From positions 1 through 64,000 of the forward strand of contig NZ_AUMO01000037.1 in NCBI RefSeq assembly GCF_000430725.1: DNA of 64,000 bases, read 5' to 3'. The translations under genes were made by a program, and so were the position numbers. Under the pieces are notes generated by a model that saw nothing but the letters and a program-made list of their open reading frames with translations, was not told the origin of the DNA and searched no databases. This stretch comes from Azohydromonas australica DSM 1124. Its GTDB lineage: Bacteria > Pseudomonadota > Gammaproteobacteria > Burkholderiales > Burkholderiaceae_C. This document shows, piece by piece, positions 18,928-27,340 of this stretch (position 1 is its first letter; every line of letters starts with the position of its first letter).

Positions 18928-19875
18928 TTATGCGAAACGGCGCCCGTGCGGGGAGACAGTTGCCACGATCTTGGCGTGCGGACCACTGAGCTGTGCGGCC
19001 CACGCCTGGGCCGCCTGGTCCAGCGTGTAGTCGGCGTATTCCAGCACGATGCCGGGGCTGCGCGCCAGCTCGAGCAGCCGCTCCCAGATGGCGCGCCGGT
19101 CGGCCGGAGGGCGCTGGCCGGTGCCCACGGTGGACAGGGTGCGGAACAGCAAGTCGGCCATGTCCAGCTGGATCTGGCGTCCTGCCCCGGTACCGACGGT
19201 CATGATGCGAGCGCCCCAGCGCGTGGCCTTGAGCGAGGACAGCAATGGCTGGCCGCACACCAGGTCGAGCACCACGTCGAAGCCGCCATTGGACGCTTCC
19301 TTCAGCGCGGCGACATCGTCTGGGCCGCCGAGCTGGACCACGGCGTCCGCGATGCCGCGCTCCTGCAGCCGGGCCAGGGCCGGTTGCGAGCGTGCGGCGC
19401 CAACGACGCGCCCGGCACCGAAGTGGCGTGCCAGCTGCAGCGCAATCTGTCCAAGCGTGCCGGTGGCACCCAGCACCAGCACGTTCTCGCCCTTCTGAAT
19501 GTGCGCCTGCTCCAGCGGCACGATGGCCCCCGTGGCGGCAATGCCCATGGAAATGGCCGTGCGATCGTCCACGTCGTCGGGCACCTCCCACACCTCCTCG
19601 GCAGGTACCAGCGTACGCTCGGCCCAGGCGCCAAAGGGCTGCACCGAGCGCTCGCCGAAGTACACGCGCTGGCCGTCCGCCACGCGCCGGCCCACACCCT
19701 CGCCCCGGATCACGCAGGGAAAGCTCACGCCCAGGCGGTACGCGCCCAGCGTGTCCCAGCCGCCCAGGCCGGCGGTGTCGACGTCGATGAGCACGGCACC
19801 GTCCTGCGCCGTGGGCTCACGAAACTCTCCGACCTGCGGCGCTGCGCCGCGCTCGGTGATGATGGCTGCTTTCAT
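18928..19875 (-). CDS. Zinc-independent MDR-family quinone oxidoreductase-like alcohol dehydrogenase
   Basis: 315 residues. An N-terminal GroES-like half is followed by the nucleotide-binding motif VLVLGATGTLGQIALQLARHFGAG split as LGATGTLGQIALQ. No zinc-ligand cysteines are seen. ATG 19875 begins MKAAIITERGAAP, the typical start of this family; 36 further in-frame codons upstream are arginine-rich and not convincing. NADPH-dependent reduction of a quinone or enone is the family role. Sits between the exporter and the CDGSH protein. Confidence 0.88.
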   Translation of the reverse strand: MKAAIITERGAAPQVGEFREPTAQDGAVLIDVDTAGLGGWDTLGAYRLGVSFPCVIRGEGVGRRVADGQRVYFGERSVQPFGAWAERTLVPAEEVWEVPDDVDDRTAISMGIAATGAIVPLEQAHIQKGENVLVLGATGTLGQIALQLARHFGAGRVVGAARSQPALARLQERGIADAVVQLGGPDDVAALKEASNGGFDVVLDLVCGQPLLSSLKATRWGARIMTVGTGAGRQIQLDMADLLFRTLSTVGTGQRPPADRRAIWERLLELARSPGIVLEYADYTLDQAAQAWAAQLSGPHAKIVATVSPHGRRFA

Positions 19876-19888
19876 GGTGTCTCCTGCC

Positions 19889-20104
19889 TTACTCTTTGCT
19901 CTCGGGCACCGCCGCGGCGGCAGCCTGGAAGCCGACTTTCGAGTGCGTGCCGTCGCAGAACGGCTTCTTGCTCGACGCGCCACAGCGACACAGGAACACT
20001 GCGGCGCCCGAGGTGGGCACGGGCACGTCGACGTTGAACAGCTCGATCACGCCCTCGACCTTCAATGGGCCATTCTTCAGCGCGGTGATCTTCACGTTGC
20101 TCAT
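19889..20104 (-). CDS. CDGSH-type iron-sulfur protein
   Basis: 71 residues. The single motif CRCGASSKKPFCDGTH provides the three Cys and one His that hold a labile [2Fe-2S] cluster. It is a compact bacterial mitoNEET-like protein. The start codon overlaps the upstream MFS stop (4 bases) and 13 bases separate it from the MDR gene. Such proteins act in electron or cluster transfer; here it could serve the adjacent reductase or an oxygenase (inference). Confidence 0.92.
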   Translation of the reverse strand: MSNVKITALKNGPLKVEGVIELFNVDVPVPTSGAAVFLCRCGASSKKPFCDGTHSKVGFQAAAAAVPESKE

Positions 20105-21318
20105 CGGTTCTCTCCTCTGGTGGATTCGTCTGCGGTGCCCATGGCACGGGCTTGCCAGCCGCCGGCACCCAGTGCTGCTGCCATCAGCCAGAACAGCGTG
20201 GCCGCGCCGATGGCGCTGCCGGCGACGCCGAACAGCAGCGGCGTGAGCGCCATGGACAGATGCACGCTCATCGAGCGCACCGCCATGGCCTCTCCTTGGC
20301 GCTCAGGCGGCGCGATGTCATGCACGCTGGCCAGGATGGCAGGCTGAATGGTGCCCAGTGCCAGGCCCAGCACCGCGGCAGCCACGCCCATGGCCCAGGC
20401 GCCCTGCAGCAGCGGGAACACGGCGTACACGAACGCCACGGCCGACAGGGCGCCAACCATCATCAACCGCCGCGAGAGGCGGTGCGCCAGCAGCGGAATC
20501 AGCAGCCGCACGCCCATGGAGGCCAGCGCGTAGGCCGCCAGCACGCCGCCGATGGCCGAGGCGCTCAGACCGTGGGCATGGCCGACGATGGGCAGCGCGA
20601 AGCCAAAGACGTCCCAGCTTGCCGACACCAGCCAGTTGATGAACAGCAGCCGCCTGAAACGCGCGTCGCGCAGCAACTCCCACGCTGGGCGCGGGCGCGT
20701 GTCGGCCGCGTCGGCCACCCGGCCTGTTTCACGCGGCACTGCCTGCGCCACCACCAGCGTGGCAGCGGGCAGGACTGCCAGCGCGGCGAAGGCCGCCCGG
20801 AAGCCCAGCGCGTCGATCAGCGTGCCGGCCAGCAGTGGTCCTATCAGTCCGGCGACAGCCGGGGCCAGCGCGATCCAGCTGAAGATGCGCATGCGTTCGG
20901 TGCGGTCGTGCGCCAGGCGCCCGCCTGTGCGCTGGATCGCCACCATGCCGAAGCCCGATCCCGCGCCGCACATCGCAGCGGCCAGGCACAGCACGAGATA
21001 GTGGCCGGAGACCGCGGCCGCAAGCGCGCCGAGCAGCGACAGCGTGCCTGCCAGGTGCACGGGCCGGTGGTAACCGTGCCGGTCGGCCATGCGTCCTGCG
21101 GCCACGGCCAACAGGGCCGGGAAGACGGCGAACAGCGCCAGCAGCACGCCGACGGACCACTCACCCTGCCCCGCACCCAAGGCCTGCAGTGGCGCGGCCA
21201 TGCGCACGCCCTGCGTGCAGGCGTGCAGGCCGACCTGGCAGGTGATGAGCGCCAGCAGCGCTGCGCTGAAGCTCTCGCGCGCCGTGCGCCCTGGCTTTGC
21301 AGCTTCGGTTCGCTCCAT
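20101..21318 (-). CDS. MFS transporter
   Basis: 405 residues with 12 hydrophobic segments. The loop-2/3 motif reads GRMADRHGYHRPVHL. Substrate class not evident; the layout resembles sugar/drug MFS permeases (YcaD/AraJ-like). The end overlaps the CDGSH start, and the start directly abuts the stop of the EamA gene, so all three are co-transcribed. Confidence 0.88.
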   Translation of the reverse strand: MERTEAAKPGRTARESFSAALLALITCQVGLHACTQGVRMAAPLQALGAGQGEWSVGVLLALFAVFPALLAVAAGRMADRHGYHRPVHLAGTLSLLGALAAAVSGHYLVLCLAAAMCGAGSGFGMVAIQRTGGRLAHDRTERMRIFSWIALAPAVAGLIGPLLAGTLIDALGFRAAFAALAVLPAATLVVAQAVPRETGRVADAADTRPRPAWELLRDARFRRLLFINWLVSASWDVFGFALPIVGHAHGLSASAIGGVLAAYALASMGVRLLIPLLAHRLSRRLMMVGALSAVAFVYAVFPLLQGAWAMGVAAAVLGLALGTIQPAILASVHDIAPPERQGEAMAVRSMSVHLSMALTPLLFGVAGSAIGAATLFWLMAAALGAGGWQARAMGTADESTRGENR

Positions 21319-22224
21319 TCAGGCCTCGCAGGGCTTTGCCGCCACGTGCACGCGCGGGGGCCACAGCACGGTCCCGATGGCGAGCACGATGAGTCCCACG
21401 GCCACACCGTCCTGCCAGTGCAGCCGCTCACCCAGCAGACCGGCCCCGGACAACAGCCCGAGCACCGGGATCATGCAGATGCTCACGCTGGAGGCCGTGG
21501 GCGGCAGCGCGCGTGCGAGCTGGAACCACGCCGCGTGGCAGAAGCCAAAGATCAACACCGCGTTGTAGATGATGGCCCACCATTCCAGCGCCAAGGGCAC
21601 TCGCCATCGCGGCGCCTCGGTCAGCGCCGCGATGACGCACACGACGAGCGTGGTCAGCGTCGTCATCCAGAAGGCGATGGCCAGCGTCGGTGCGGGCAGC
21701 CGCGAGCGGCGCAGCTGCTGGGTGCCCAGCGCCCATACCGCCGTCGAAGCCAGCAGCGTCGCCGCTGCGCCCACGGCACCGCTCAGGCGTGCCACCTCGT
21801 GCCACAGGAGCAGCAGCACGCCCGCACCTGCCGCCGCGACCCCCAGTGCCTGACGCGCGCCCAGACGCTGGCGCCACAGGGCCATGCCCCACAGCGCCGA
21901 GAACACCGGCATGGTATAGCCCAGGATGGCGGCCCGACCGGAGCTCAGGTGCGGCAGCGCCAGCATGAGCCCCACGTGCCACACCACCATGTTCGTCACT
22001 GCCAGCAGCGCCAGCTCGCCCCAGTGCCGGCGCGGCACGGCGAAAGGCACCTGGAGCAGCCGCAGGCCCAGTGCCAGGCACGGCAGCCCCAGCAGCATCG
22101 ACAGCGCACGAAAGCTCATCGGCGGATACGTCGTCACGGCGGCCTTCATCACGGGCCAGTTCAGGCCCCAGAAGAGCGTGAGCAGCACCAGCGCGAAGGC
22201 CTGGTTCCGGGTGAGCCGAACCAT
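21319..22224 (-). CDS. EamA-family (drug/metabolite) transporter
   Basis: 301 residues, ten hydrophobic helices in two EamA repeats (roughly 10-135 and 150-290); the first repeat begins FALVLLTLFWGLNWPVMKAA. Family members export metabolites such as amino acids. First gene of the leftward transport block. A 170-base gap separates it from the amidohydrolase upstream and holds only a short stem (TTGCCGG/CCGGCAA at 22324-22347). Confidence 0.9.
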   Translation of the reverse strand: MVRLTRNQAFALVLLTLFWGLNWPVMKAAVTTYPPMSFRALSMLLGLPCLALGLRLLQVPFAVPRRHWGELALLAVTNMVVWHVGLMLALPHLSSGRAAILGYTMPVFSALWGMALWRQRLGARQALGVAAAGAGVLLLLWHEVARLSGAVGAAATLLASTAVWALGTQQLRRSRLPAPTLAIAFWMTTLTTLVVCVIAALTEAPRWRVPLALEWWAIIYNAVLIFGFCHAAWFQLARALPPTASSVSICMIPVLGLLSGAGLLGERLHWQDGVAVGLIVLAIGTVLWPPRVHVAAKPCEA

Positions 22225-22394
22225 GACTCAGGGCACCGTCCGCCCGACGCAGGGCGCCTGCACCGGCTCGCCAGGCCAGCCCGCCCGCGCGCGAGCCAGG
22301 AGCTCAGGCACGGCACCATGCGCTTGCCGGGCCCGACAAGCCGGCAATGCCTGGGGCCAGGCAGGGACCACGTCGCAAGTGCCATGCAGGAACA

Positions 22395-23480
22395 TCACGC
22401 AGGCGTCGCCGCCGGTTGCGTTGCGGGCCGGCCCAGCTTGGCCGGGTCCAGGTGCAGCAGCTCGCAGGCGTTCTTCCAGCGGATCTTGTCCAGGTCCGGC
22501 TGCGACAGCCGCAGGCCCTCGGTGAGGTCGTGGCGCACGGCATCGGAGCCGCCGAAGTTGCTGCCATACACCACCTGGTCCGCCCCGATGATGTCCACCA
22601 GCGCCTGGCGCATGGGCAGCTCGTGCAGCTCCACGTCGAAGTAGAAGTTCTTCATGTACTCCAGCACCGGGCGCTTGTTGTGCGTGACGTCCAGGTTGCG
22701 GTTGGTCTGCGCCAGGCGCCCGAGCTGGTAGGGCACGAAGCCCCCGCCGTGCGTGATGTAGACCTTCAGCTTGGGGAAGCGGTCGAGCACCCCGCCGTTG
22801 ACGAGGTACCAGAAGCAGCGCGTCTCGTCGTAGTTCATGCCCACGATGGCCGTGGTCTCGTACTTGTCGTGGTTGGCCTGCAGCCCCCACGTCACCGACT
22901 GGTTGTAGCCGTGCACGAAGATCGGTAGGTCCAGGTCGCACAGCGTGGCCCACACCACGTCCAGCTGCGGCGAGTCGTACTCCAGCCCGCCGAAGTTGGC
23001 CCCGCCGGCCACCAGCCCCTTGGCGCCGAGCTGCGTGCACGCGCGGCGCAGCTCCTTGGCCGCCTCGTGCGGCGCGTTCAGCGGCGCGTGCGCCCAGAAC
23101 ATCAGCCGATCGGGTGCGCCCGAGCAGTACTCGGCCAGCGTGTCGTTGACCTTGCGCGCGAAGCGCACGCTGAACTCCGGGTCGGCCCAGTACATGTAGC
23201 AGTGCGAGGGCACCGAGACGACCTGCGCGTTCTGGCCTGCGGCGTCCATGCCCGCCAGGCGGTTCTTGGGGTCGGCCCAGCGCGCGAGGTACTCCTCGAG
23301 CTGCAGGCCCTGGCCCGAGCGCACCGCGGCCTTGCGCTCGGGCGAGCCCAGCCCAAGGATCCAGTGCCCCACGCGCAGCTTGACGTCGCCGTCGCTGTGC
23401 TGCTCGAAGAACGGCCCCCAGTGCGGGTGCTGGTTGTAGTAGCCCGGATGGGGCGCATGTGCATGCAGGTCGATCAGCAT
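22395..23480 (-). CDS. ACMSD-type amidohydrolase (metal-dependent decarboxylase/hydrolase) A
   Basis: 361 residues, Amidohydrolase_2 TIM barrel. MLIDLHAHAPH gives the His-x-His metal site at the first strand; FVHGYNQS gives the strand-5 His; ITHGGGF and the late GSNFGGSDA supply further active-site positions. Relatives include 2-amino-3-carboxymuconate semialdehyde decarboxylase and gamma-resorcylate decarboxylase. Clear paralogue of the protein at 34773-35780: shared HGYNQS, GGVLD.FP.LK.Y.TH and TNFGG/SNFGG blocks. A divergent AT-rich promoter lies at 23481-23660. Confidence 0.9.
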   Translation of the reverse strand: MLIDLHAHAPHPGYYNQHPHWGPFFEQHSDGDVKLRVGHWILGLGSPERKAAVRSGQGLQLEEYLARWADPKNRLAGMDAAGQNAQVVSVPSHCYMYWADPEFSVRFARKVNDTLAEYCSGAPDRLMFWAHAPLNAPHEAAKELRRACTQLGAKGLVAGGANFGGLEYDSPQLDVVWATLCDLDLPIFVHGYNQSVTWGLQANHDKYETTAIVGMNYDETRCFWYLVNGGVLDRFPKLKVYITHGGGFVPYQLGRLAQTNRNLDVTHNKRPVLEYMKNFYFDVELHELPMRQALVDIIGADQVVYGSNFGGSDAVRHDLTEGLRLSQPDLDKIRWKNACELLHLDPAKLGRPATQPAATPA

Positions 23481-23526
23481 GGTCTAGGTCGCCTTCAGAA
23501 GTAGCCTTGGAGGATGATCACACCAA

Positions 23527-23555
23527 ATTGTGCACATTTTGAGTTTTTGTTCAAT
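23527..23555. promoter_or_regulatory. Operator-like element C between amidohydrolase A and the Usp-hemerythrin gene
   Basis: The 29-base element begins ATTGTGCACATTTTG and ends TTTTTGTTCAAT, with ATTG/CAAT as inverted outer ends. The reverse strand reads ATTGAACAA. It is the AT-rich core of the divergent promoter and a variant of the TTGAACAC element. Confidence 0.4.
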
Positions 23556-23660
23556 TTAGCGTTTACGCTGACTTGCGCCGGCGGCGTCATGCCTTGCAAT
23601 GGCACGTCACGCGGGCTTTTCGCGCCGTGTGCACATCCCTCACGACACAGGAGAGCACCG

Positions 23661-24731
23661 ATGTACCGACACCTGCTTGTAGCGCTGGACGACAGTCCGC
23701 TCGGAGATGCCACCGTCACGCGCAGCGTCGAGTTCGCGCGCTCCGCGGGTGCGCGCATCACGTTCTTTCACGCGGCGCCGGACCTTGCCGCCACCGGAGA
23801 AGGCGCGCTGCTGTACACGCTCGACCAGGAGGCTTTCGCACAGGAAGCCGCCGGCGCGGCCAGTGCCGTGCTCGTGAAGGCTGCCGCGGCGGCAGGCGCG
23901 GCCGGTGTGAGCTGCGGCACCGAGTCGCGCACGAGCGACCAGCCTGCGCAGGCCATCGTCGAAGCCGCGCACCGCCACGGGTGCGACCTTGTCTTCGTCA
24001 GTGCGCACGGGCGCGCGCCGGGCCTGCGTGGCTGGCTACGCCACAGCGTGACGCAGCATCTGCTGCAACTCGCCGATCTGCCGGTGCTGGTGTCCGCCGT
24101 CGAGTCCAATGACGCGTGCGCGCCCGCGGCCAGGGCACTGGGCATCGTGGCCGGCGAGCACCGTGCGATCGCGGCAGTGCTGCAGGGCCTGCAGCACCTG
24201 GTGCGTGCGGCCCGCTTGCCGGGCCAGCAACTGGATGTCGGGCTTGCGGCGGAGATGGTGCGCTACCTGCGCGAGTTTCCCGGCACCCAGCATCACCCGA
24301 AGGAGGAAACGGTCCTGTTCCGCCTGCTGCGCCAGCGTACGCACGAGCTTGACCACGTGCTGCTGGAACTCGAGCGCCAGCACGGGCAGGAGCAGCGCCG
24401 CGTCCAGGCGCTGGCGGATGCGCTCTCGCGCTATGACAGCAGCGAGGCGGCGTCGCTGGAGGCGGTGGGCGATGCGGTGCAGCAGCTCGCGGGCACCGTG
24501 TGGGAGCACATGGGCATGGAAGAGGCGCTCGTGTTCCCGGCCACCCGTCGCTACCTCAGCGAAGGCGACTGGTCAGAGGTGGCACAGGCCTTCACCACCC
24601 ATGATGACCCGCTGCGCGAGCTGCAGCCCGGGCTGCCGCTGGAGCGGCTGTTCAGGCACGTGGCTGCAGCCTTGCTGCGCAAGGACATGGCCGGCGTTGC
24701 GCCGGCCGCCGCTTCAGCGACGCACGCGTGA
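23661..24731 (+). CDS. Universal stress protein fused to a hemerythrin-like domain
   Basis: 356 residues. Residues 1-145 form a UspA domain (MYRHLLVALDDSPLGDATV; ATP-type loop near VSAHGRAPGLRGWLRHSVTQ). From about 155 a four-helix hemerythrin HHE-like domain follows: GEHRAIAAVL, FPGTQHHPKEE, HELDHVLLELERQHG, WEHMGMEEALVFP, with His/Glu residues suited to a di-iron site. ATG 23661 has GGAG upstream. Probably binds or senses O2, NO or redox stress. The end overlaps the convergent TetR gene by 18 bases. Confidence 0.9.
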   Translation: MYRHLLVALDDSPLGDATVTRSVEFARSAGARITFFHAAPDLAATGEGALLYTLDQEAFAQEAAGAASAVLVKAAAAAGAAGVSCGTESRTSDQPAQAIVEAAHRHGCDLVFVSAHGRAPGLRGWLRHSVTQHLLQLADLPVLVSAVESNDACAPAARALGIVAGEHRAIAAVLQGLQHLVRAARLPGQQLDVGLAAEMVRYLREFPGTQHHPKEETVLFRLLRQRTHELDHVLLELERQHGQEQRRVQALADALSRYDSSEAASLEAVGDAVQQLAGTVWEHMGMEEALVFPATRRYLSEGDWSEVAQAFTTHDDPLRELQPGLPLERLFRHVAAALLRKDMAGVAPAAASATHA

Positions 24732-25511
24732 TGTCCCGCCCGTGACCAGCGACTCGACCAGGCGGGCAATGCGGCGCGGCAGCGCCTTGCGGCCGCCCTC
24801 GCTGGGCACGAGTTGCTCGCTGAGCACGTAGCGGATCAGCATCTCGCACACCAGCTCGCGGTCGAGCTTGATGTCCAGGCGCTCCTCCCAGGCATCGAAC
24901 ACGATGCCCAGCACGTCCTGGAAGCGCACCACCGAGTCGTGAAAGATGCGCTTGAAGAAGCCCAGCGCATAGTCCGGCGCCACCACGAGCAGCCGCCGCG
25001 AATTGCCGCGCTCCAGGTACTCGTCCAGGTAGCGCACCAGAGCGGCAAAGCGCTCATCGGGGTCCGTGAACACCTCCACCGACTCGACAAGGGTGCGGTG
25101 AAACGTCTCGCGCTTGTGGCGCGAGAAGGCATCAAGCAGTTCCTCCTGAGAAGCGAAGTAACGGTAGAACGTCCCGCGCGAGACATCGGCGGCGCGGCAC
25201 ACGTCGAGGATCGAGATCCGCTCGGCGCCGGACTGCAAGACGATGTTTTCCGTGGCCGCCAGGATGCGATCGATCGTCTGCTCCGAGCGGCGGTTGCTGC
25301 GCCGGCGCTGTTGCGCGCCACGATCAGGCAGGGCAATGACCTGCGCGCCCGCGGCTGGCTGGCCCACCTGCGCCTTGGCAGTTGCGGCCTTGCCCGGCTT
25401 GGCCTTGCCTGCCGCCGACTTTGACGCCGGGGCCTTGGCCACAGTGCTCTTGCCGGGTCGCTTGGCAGCCGCCTGCACGGCGGCGTTGCCGGATGGATTG
25501 GAGCGGCTCAT
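24714..25511 (-). CDS. TetR-family regulator with a lysine/alanine-rich N-terminal tail
   Basis: 265 residues. The first ~65 residues are A/K/P/G-rich and resemble a histone H1-like tail (KSAAGKAKPGKAATAKAQ). They are followed by a TetR DNA-binding domain: TIDRILAATENIVLQSGAER, then the helix-turn-helix VCRAADVSRGTFYRYFASQEE. The ligand domain covers the rest. No internal Met is available to remove the tail. It is divergent from the acyl-CoA ligase, with a 19-base dyad between them, so autoregulation and ligase control are likely. Confidence 0.9.
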   Translation of the reverse strand: MSRSNPSGNAAVQAAAKRPGKSTVAKAPASKSAAGKAKPGKAATAKAQVGQPAAGAQVIALPDRGAQQRRRSNRRSEQTIDRILAATENIVLQSGAERISILDVCRAADVSRGTFYRYFASQEELLDAFSRHKRETFHRTLVESVEVFTDPDERFAALVRYLDEYLERGNSRRLLVVAPDYALGFFKRIFHDSVVRFQDVLGIVFDAWEERLDIKLDRELVCEMLIRYVLSEQLVPSEGGRKALPRRIARLVESLVTGGTSRVRR

Positions 25512-25597
25512 GCGCAGTTCCTCCTGAGGTTAATGGTGGGTAGTTTCGGTTTCGCGTCTGTGCGGGTTTTCCAGCGATCTGGCAAAGCCATGCAGGC

Positions 25598-25616
25598 ATT
25601 AGAATTGTCTTCTAAT
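25598..25616. promoter_or_regulatory. Perfect 7-5-7 dyad between the TetR and acyl-CoA ligase genes
   Basis: ATTAGAA-TTGTC-TTCTAAT lies in the 176-base divergent gap, 87 bases from the TetR start and 72 from the ligase start. Length, symmetry and position are those expected of a TetR operator. Confidence 0.6.
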
Positions 25617-25687
25617 ATCAGAATCATTTTTTCCTCTCCACTCCTGGACCGATTTTTCCTGAACAACTGCACGGAAGGACGCACGAG

Positions 25688-27319
25688 ATGACCGGCATGG
25701 GACCCGAAGCCACCTGGTACCTGGGTGAGCAAGACACACCGATTGCTGCGCTGGAGCGCGTGGCCAAGAGCCATCCTGACCGGGTCCTGCTGGACTTCTC
25801 GGGGCAGCTGGTGACCTACGGCGAGGTGGACATGATGTCGACGCGGCTGGCGCACGAGCTGGCGGCGTTGGGCGTGCAGGCTGGCCAGACCGTCGTCACG
25901 ATGCTGGACAACAACCTTGACGCGGTGCTGTGCTGGCTGGCCATCAACAAGCTGTGCGCGGTCAGCGTGCCGATCAACACCGCGCTCAAGGGCGATTTCC
26001 TGCGCCACCAGATCGCCGACGCTAGCGCGGCGATCGTGGTCTGCGAGGCCGACTACGTCGCACGCATTGCCGCGGTGTCGGCCGAACTGCCCGAAGCTCG
26101 GCTGGTGCTGCAGCGCGGCCGGCCAGAGAGCGCGCTGTGCGGCACGCTCACGCTCGCGGCGCTGGATGCGCACCGCGGCAGCGATGACACGCCGTTCGAG
26201 CGCAAGCCACAACCCGGCGAGCTGGCCTGCCTGATCTACACCTCGGGCACGACCGGGCCGTCCAAGGGCTGCATGGTCAGCCACAACTACATGGTGCACT
26301 TGGCACGCCAGCAGCTGCGTGCCGGCCCGGCCACCGCCGACGACGTGACGATCACGCCGCTGCCGCTGTTCCACATGAATGCGCTGTGCGTGGGCGTCGT
26401 GGCCACGATCCTGGTGGGCGCGCGCGTGGCCATCGTGCCGCGCTTCTCGGTGAGCAACTTCTGGCCCGAGGTCGAGCGCAGCGGCGCCACCATCGCATCC
26501 ATCCTGGGCAGCATGGGCGCGCTGCTGGCCAACGCGCCCGACAACGAGGCGGCGCTGCGCTGCAAGGGGCAGATCCATACCGTGCGCGGCAACCCCTTCA
26601 CCGAAGAGGTCAAGACCGTCTGGCGCGAGCGCTTCGGTGCCCGTCAGGTGGGAGGCAACGGCTACGGCCTGACGGAGGCGGCGGTGGTGACGTCGCTGCC
26701 TGGCGGTGAATACGCGGCACCGGGCTCCTCGGGCCGGCGCATCCCGGAATTCGATGTGCGCATCGTGGACGAGCACGACCGTGAGCTGCCCGCGGGCCAG
26801 GCGGGCGAGATCATCGTGCGCCCGCTCAAGCCCGACATCATGTTCATGGGCTACTGGCGTCGCCCCGAGGACACGCTCAAGCTGCTGCGCAACCTGTGGC
26901 TCCACACGGGCGACATCGGCAAATTCGACGAGCAGGGCTTCTTCTACTTCGTCGACCGCAAGAAGGACTACCTGCGCCGCCGTGGCGAGAACATTTCCAG
27001 CTTCGAGATGGAGGCCGCCTTCGCGCGCCATCCCGACCTGGCCGAAGTCGCCGTGCACGCGGTGCCTTCGCCCAAGGGCGAGGACGACGTGAAGGTCACC
27101 GCCATCCTGCGCCCTGGCGCCACGCTGACCCCCGAAGCCCTGTTCCATTGGGCCGTGGACTCGGTGCCGTACTACGCGCTGCCGCGCTACATCGAGTTCC
27201 GCGACACGCTGCCCAAGAACCCTCAAGGGCGCGTGCTCAAGTACTTGCTGCGCGACGAGGGCTGCACCGCGGCCACCTGGGACCAGGAAGCCAGCGGCAT
27301 CAGCGTGAAGAAGCGCTGA
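25688..27319 (+). CDS. Acyl-CoA ligase (AMP-binding, CaiC/FadD-like)
   Basis: 543 residues of the ANL superfamily. Visible: P-loop YTSGTTGPSKG near residues 180-190, GYGLTEAA, HTGDIGKFDEQGFFYFVDRK, and the hinge/core RRRGENISSFE. The C-terminal motif reads PKNPQGRVLKYLL: where most relatives have Gly-Lys, this has Gly-Arg with a Lys three residues later, a form I associate with the CaiC-like branch. It would activate a carboxylate substrate to its CoA thioester, the likely entry step for the acyl-CoA dehydrogenase and CoA transferase downstream. Confidence 0.92.
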   Translation: MTGMGPEATWYLGEQDTPIAALERVAKSHPDRVLLDFSGQLVTYGEVDMMSTRLAHELAALGVQAGQTVVTMLDNNLDAVLCWLAINKLCAVSVPINTALKGDFLRHQIADASAAIVVCEADYVARIAAVSAELPEARLVLQRGRPESALCGTLTLAALDAHRGSDDTPFERKPQPGELACLIYTSGTTGPSKGCMVSHNYMVHLARQQLRAGPATADDVTITPLPLFHMNALCVGVVATILVGARVAIVPRFSVSNFWPEVERSGATIASILGSMGALLANAPDNEAALRCKGQIHTVRGNPFTEEVKTVWRERFGARQVGGNGYGLTEAAVVTSLPGGEYAAPGSSGRRIPEFDVRIVDEHDRELPAGQAGEIIVRPLKPDIMFMGYWRRPEDTLKLLRNLWLHTGDIGKFDEQGFFYFVDRKKDYLRRRGENISSFEMEAAFARHPDLAEVAVHAVPSPKGEDDVKVTAILRPGATLTPEALFHWAVDSVPYYALPRYIEFRDTLPKNPQGRVLKYLLRDEGCTAATWDQEASGISVKKR

Positions 27320-27340
27320 CACGCGCTCCATCGATCGGAC

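Noticed and set aside
20152..22644. An 830-codon open frame on the plus strand opposite the MFS and EamA genes
   Set aside because: Gln/His/Arg/Gly-rich with no fold or motif; it mirrors the codon bias of real minus-strand membrane-protein genes.
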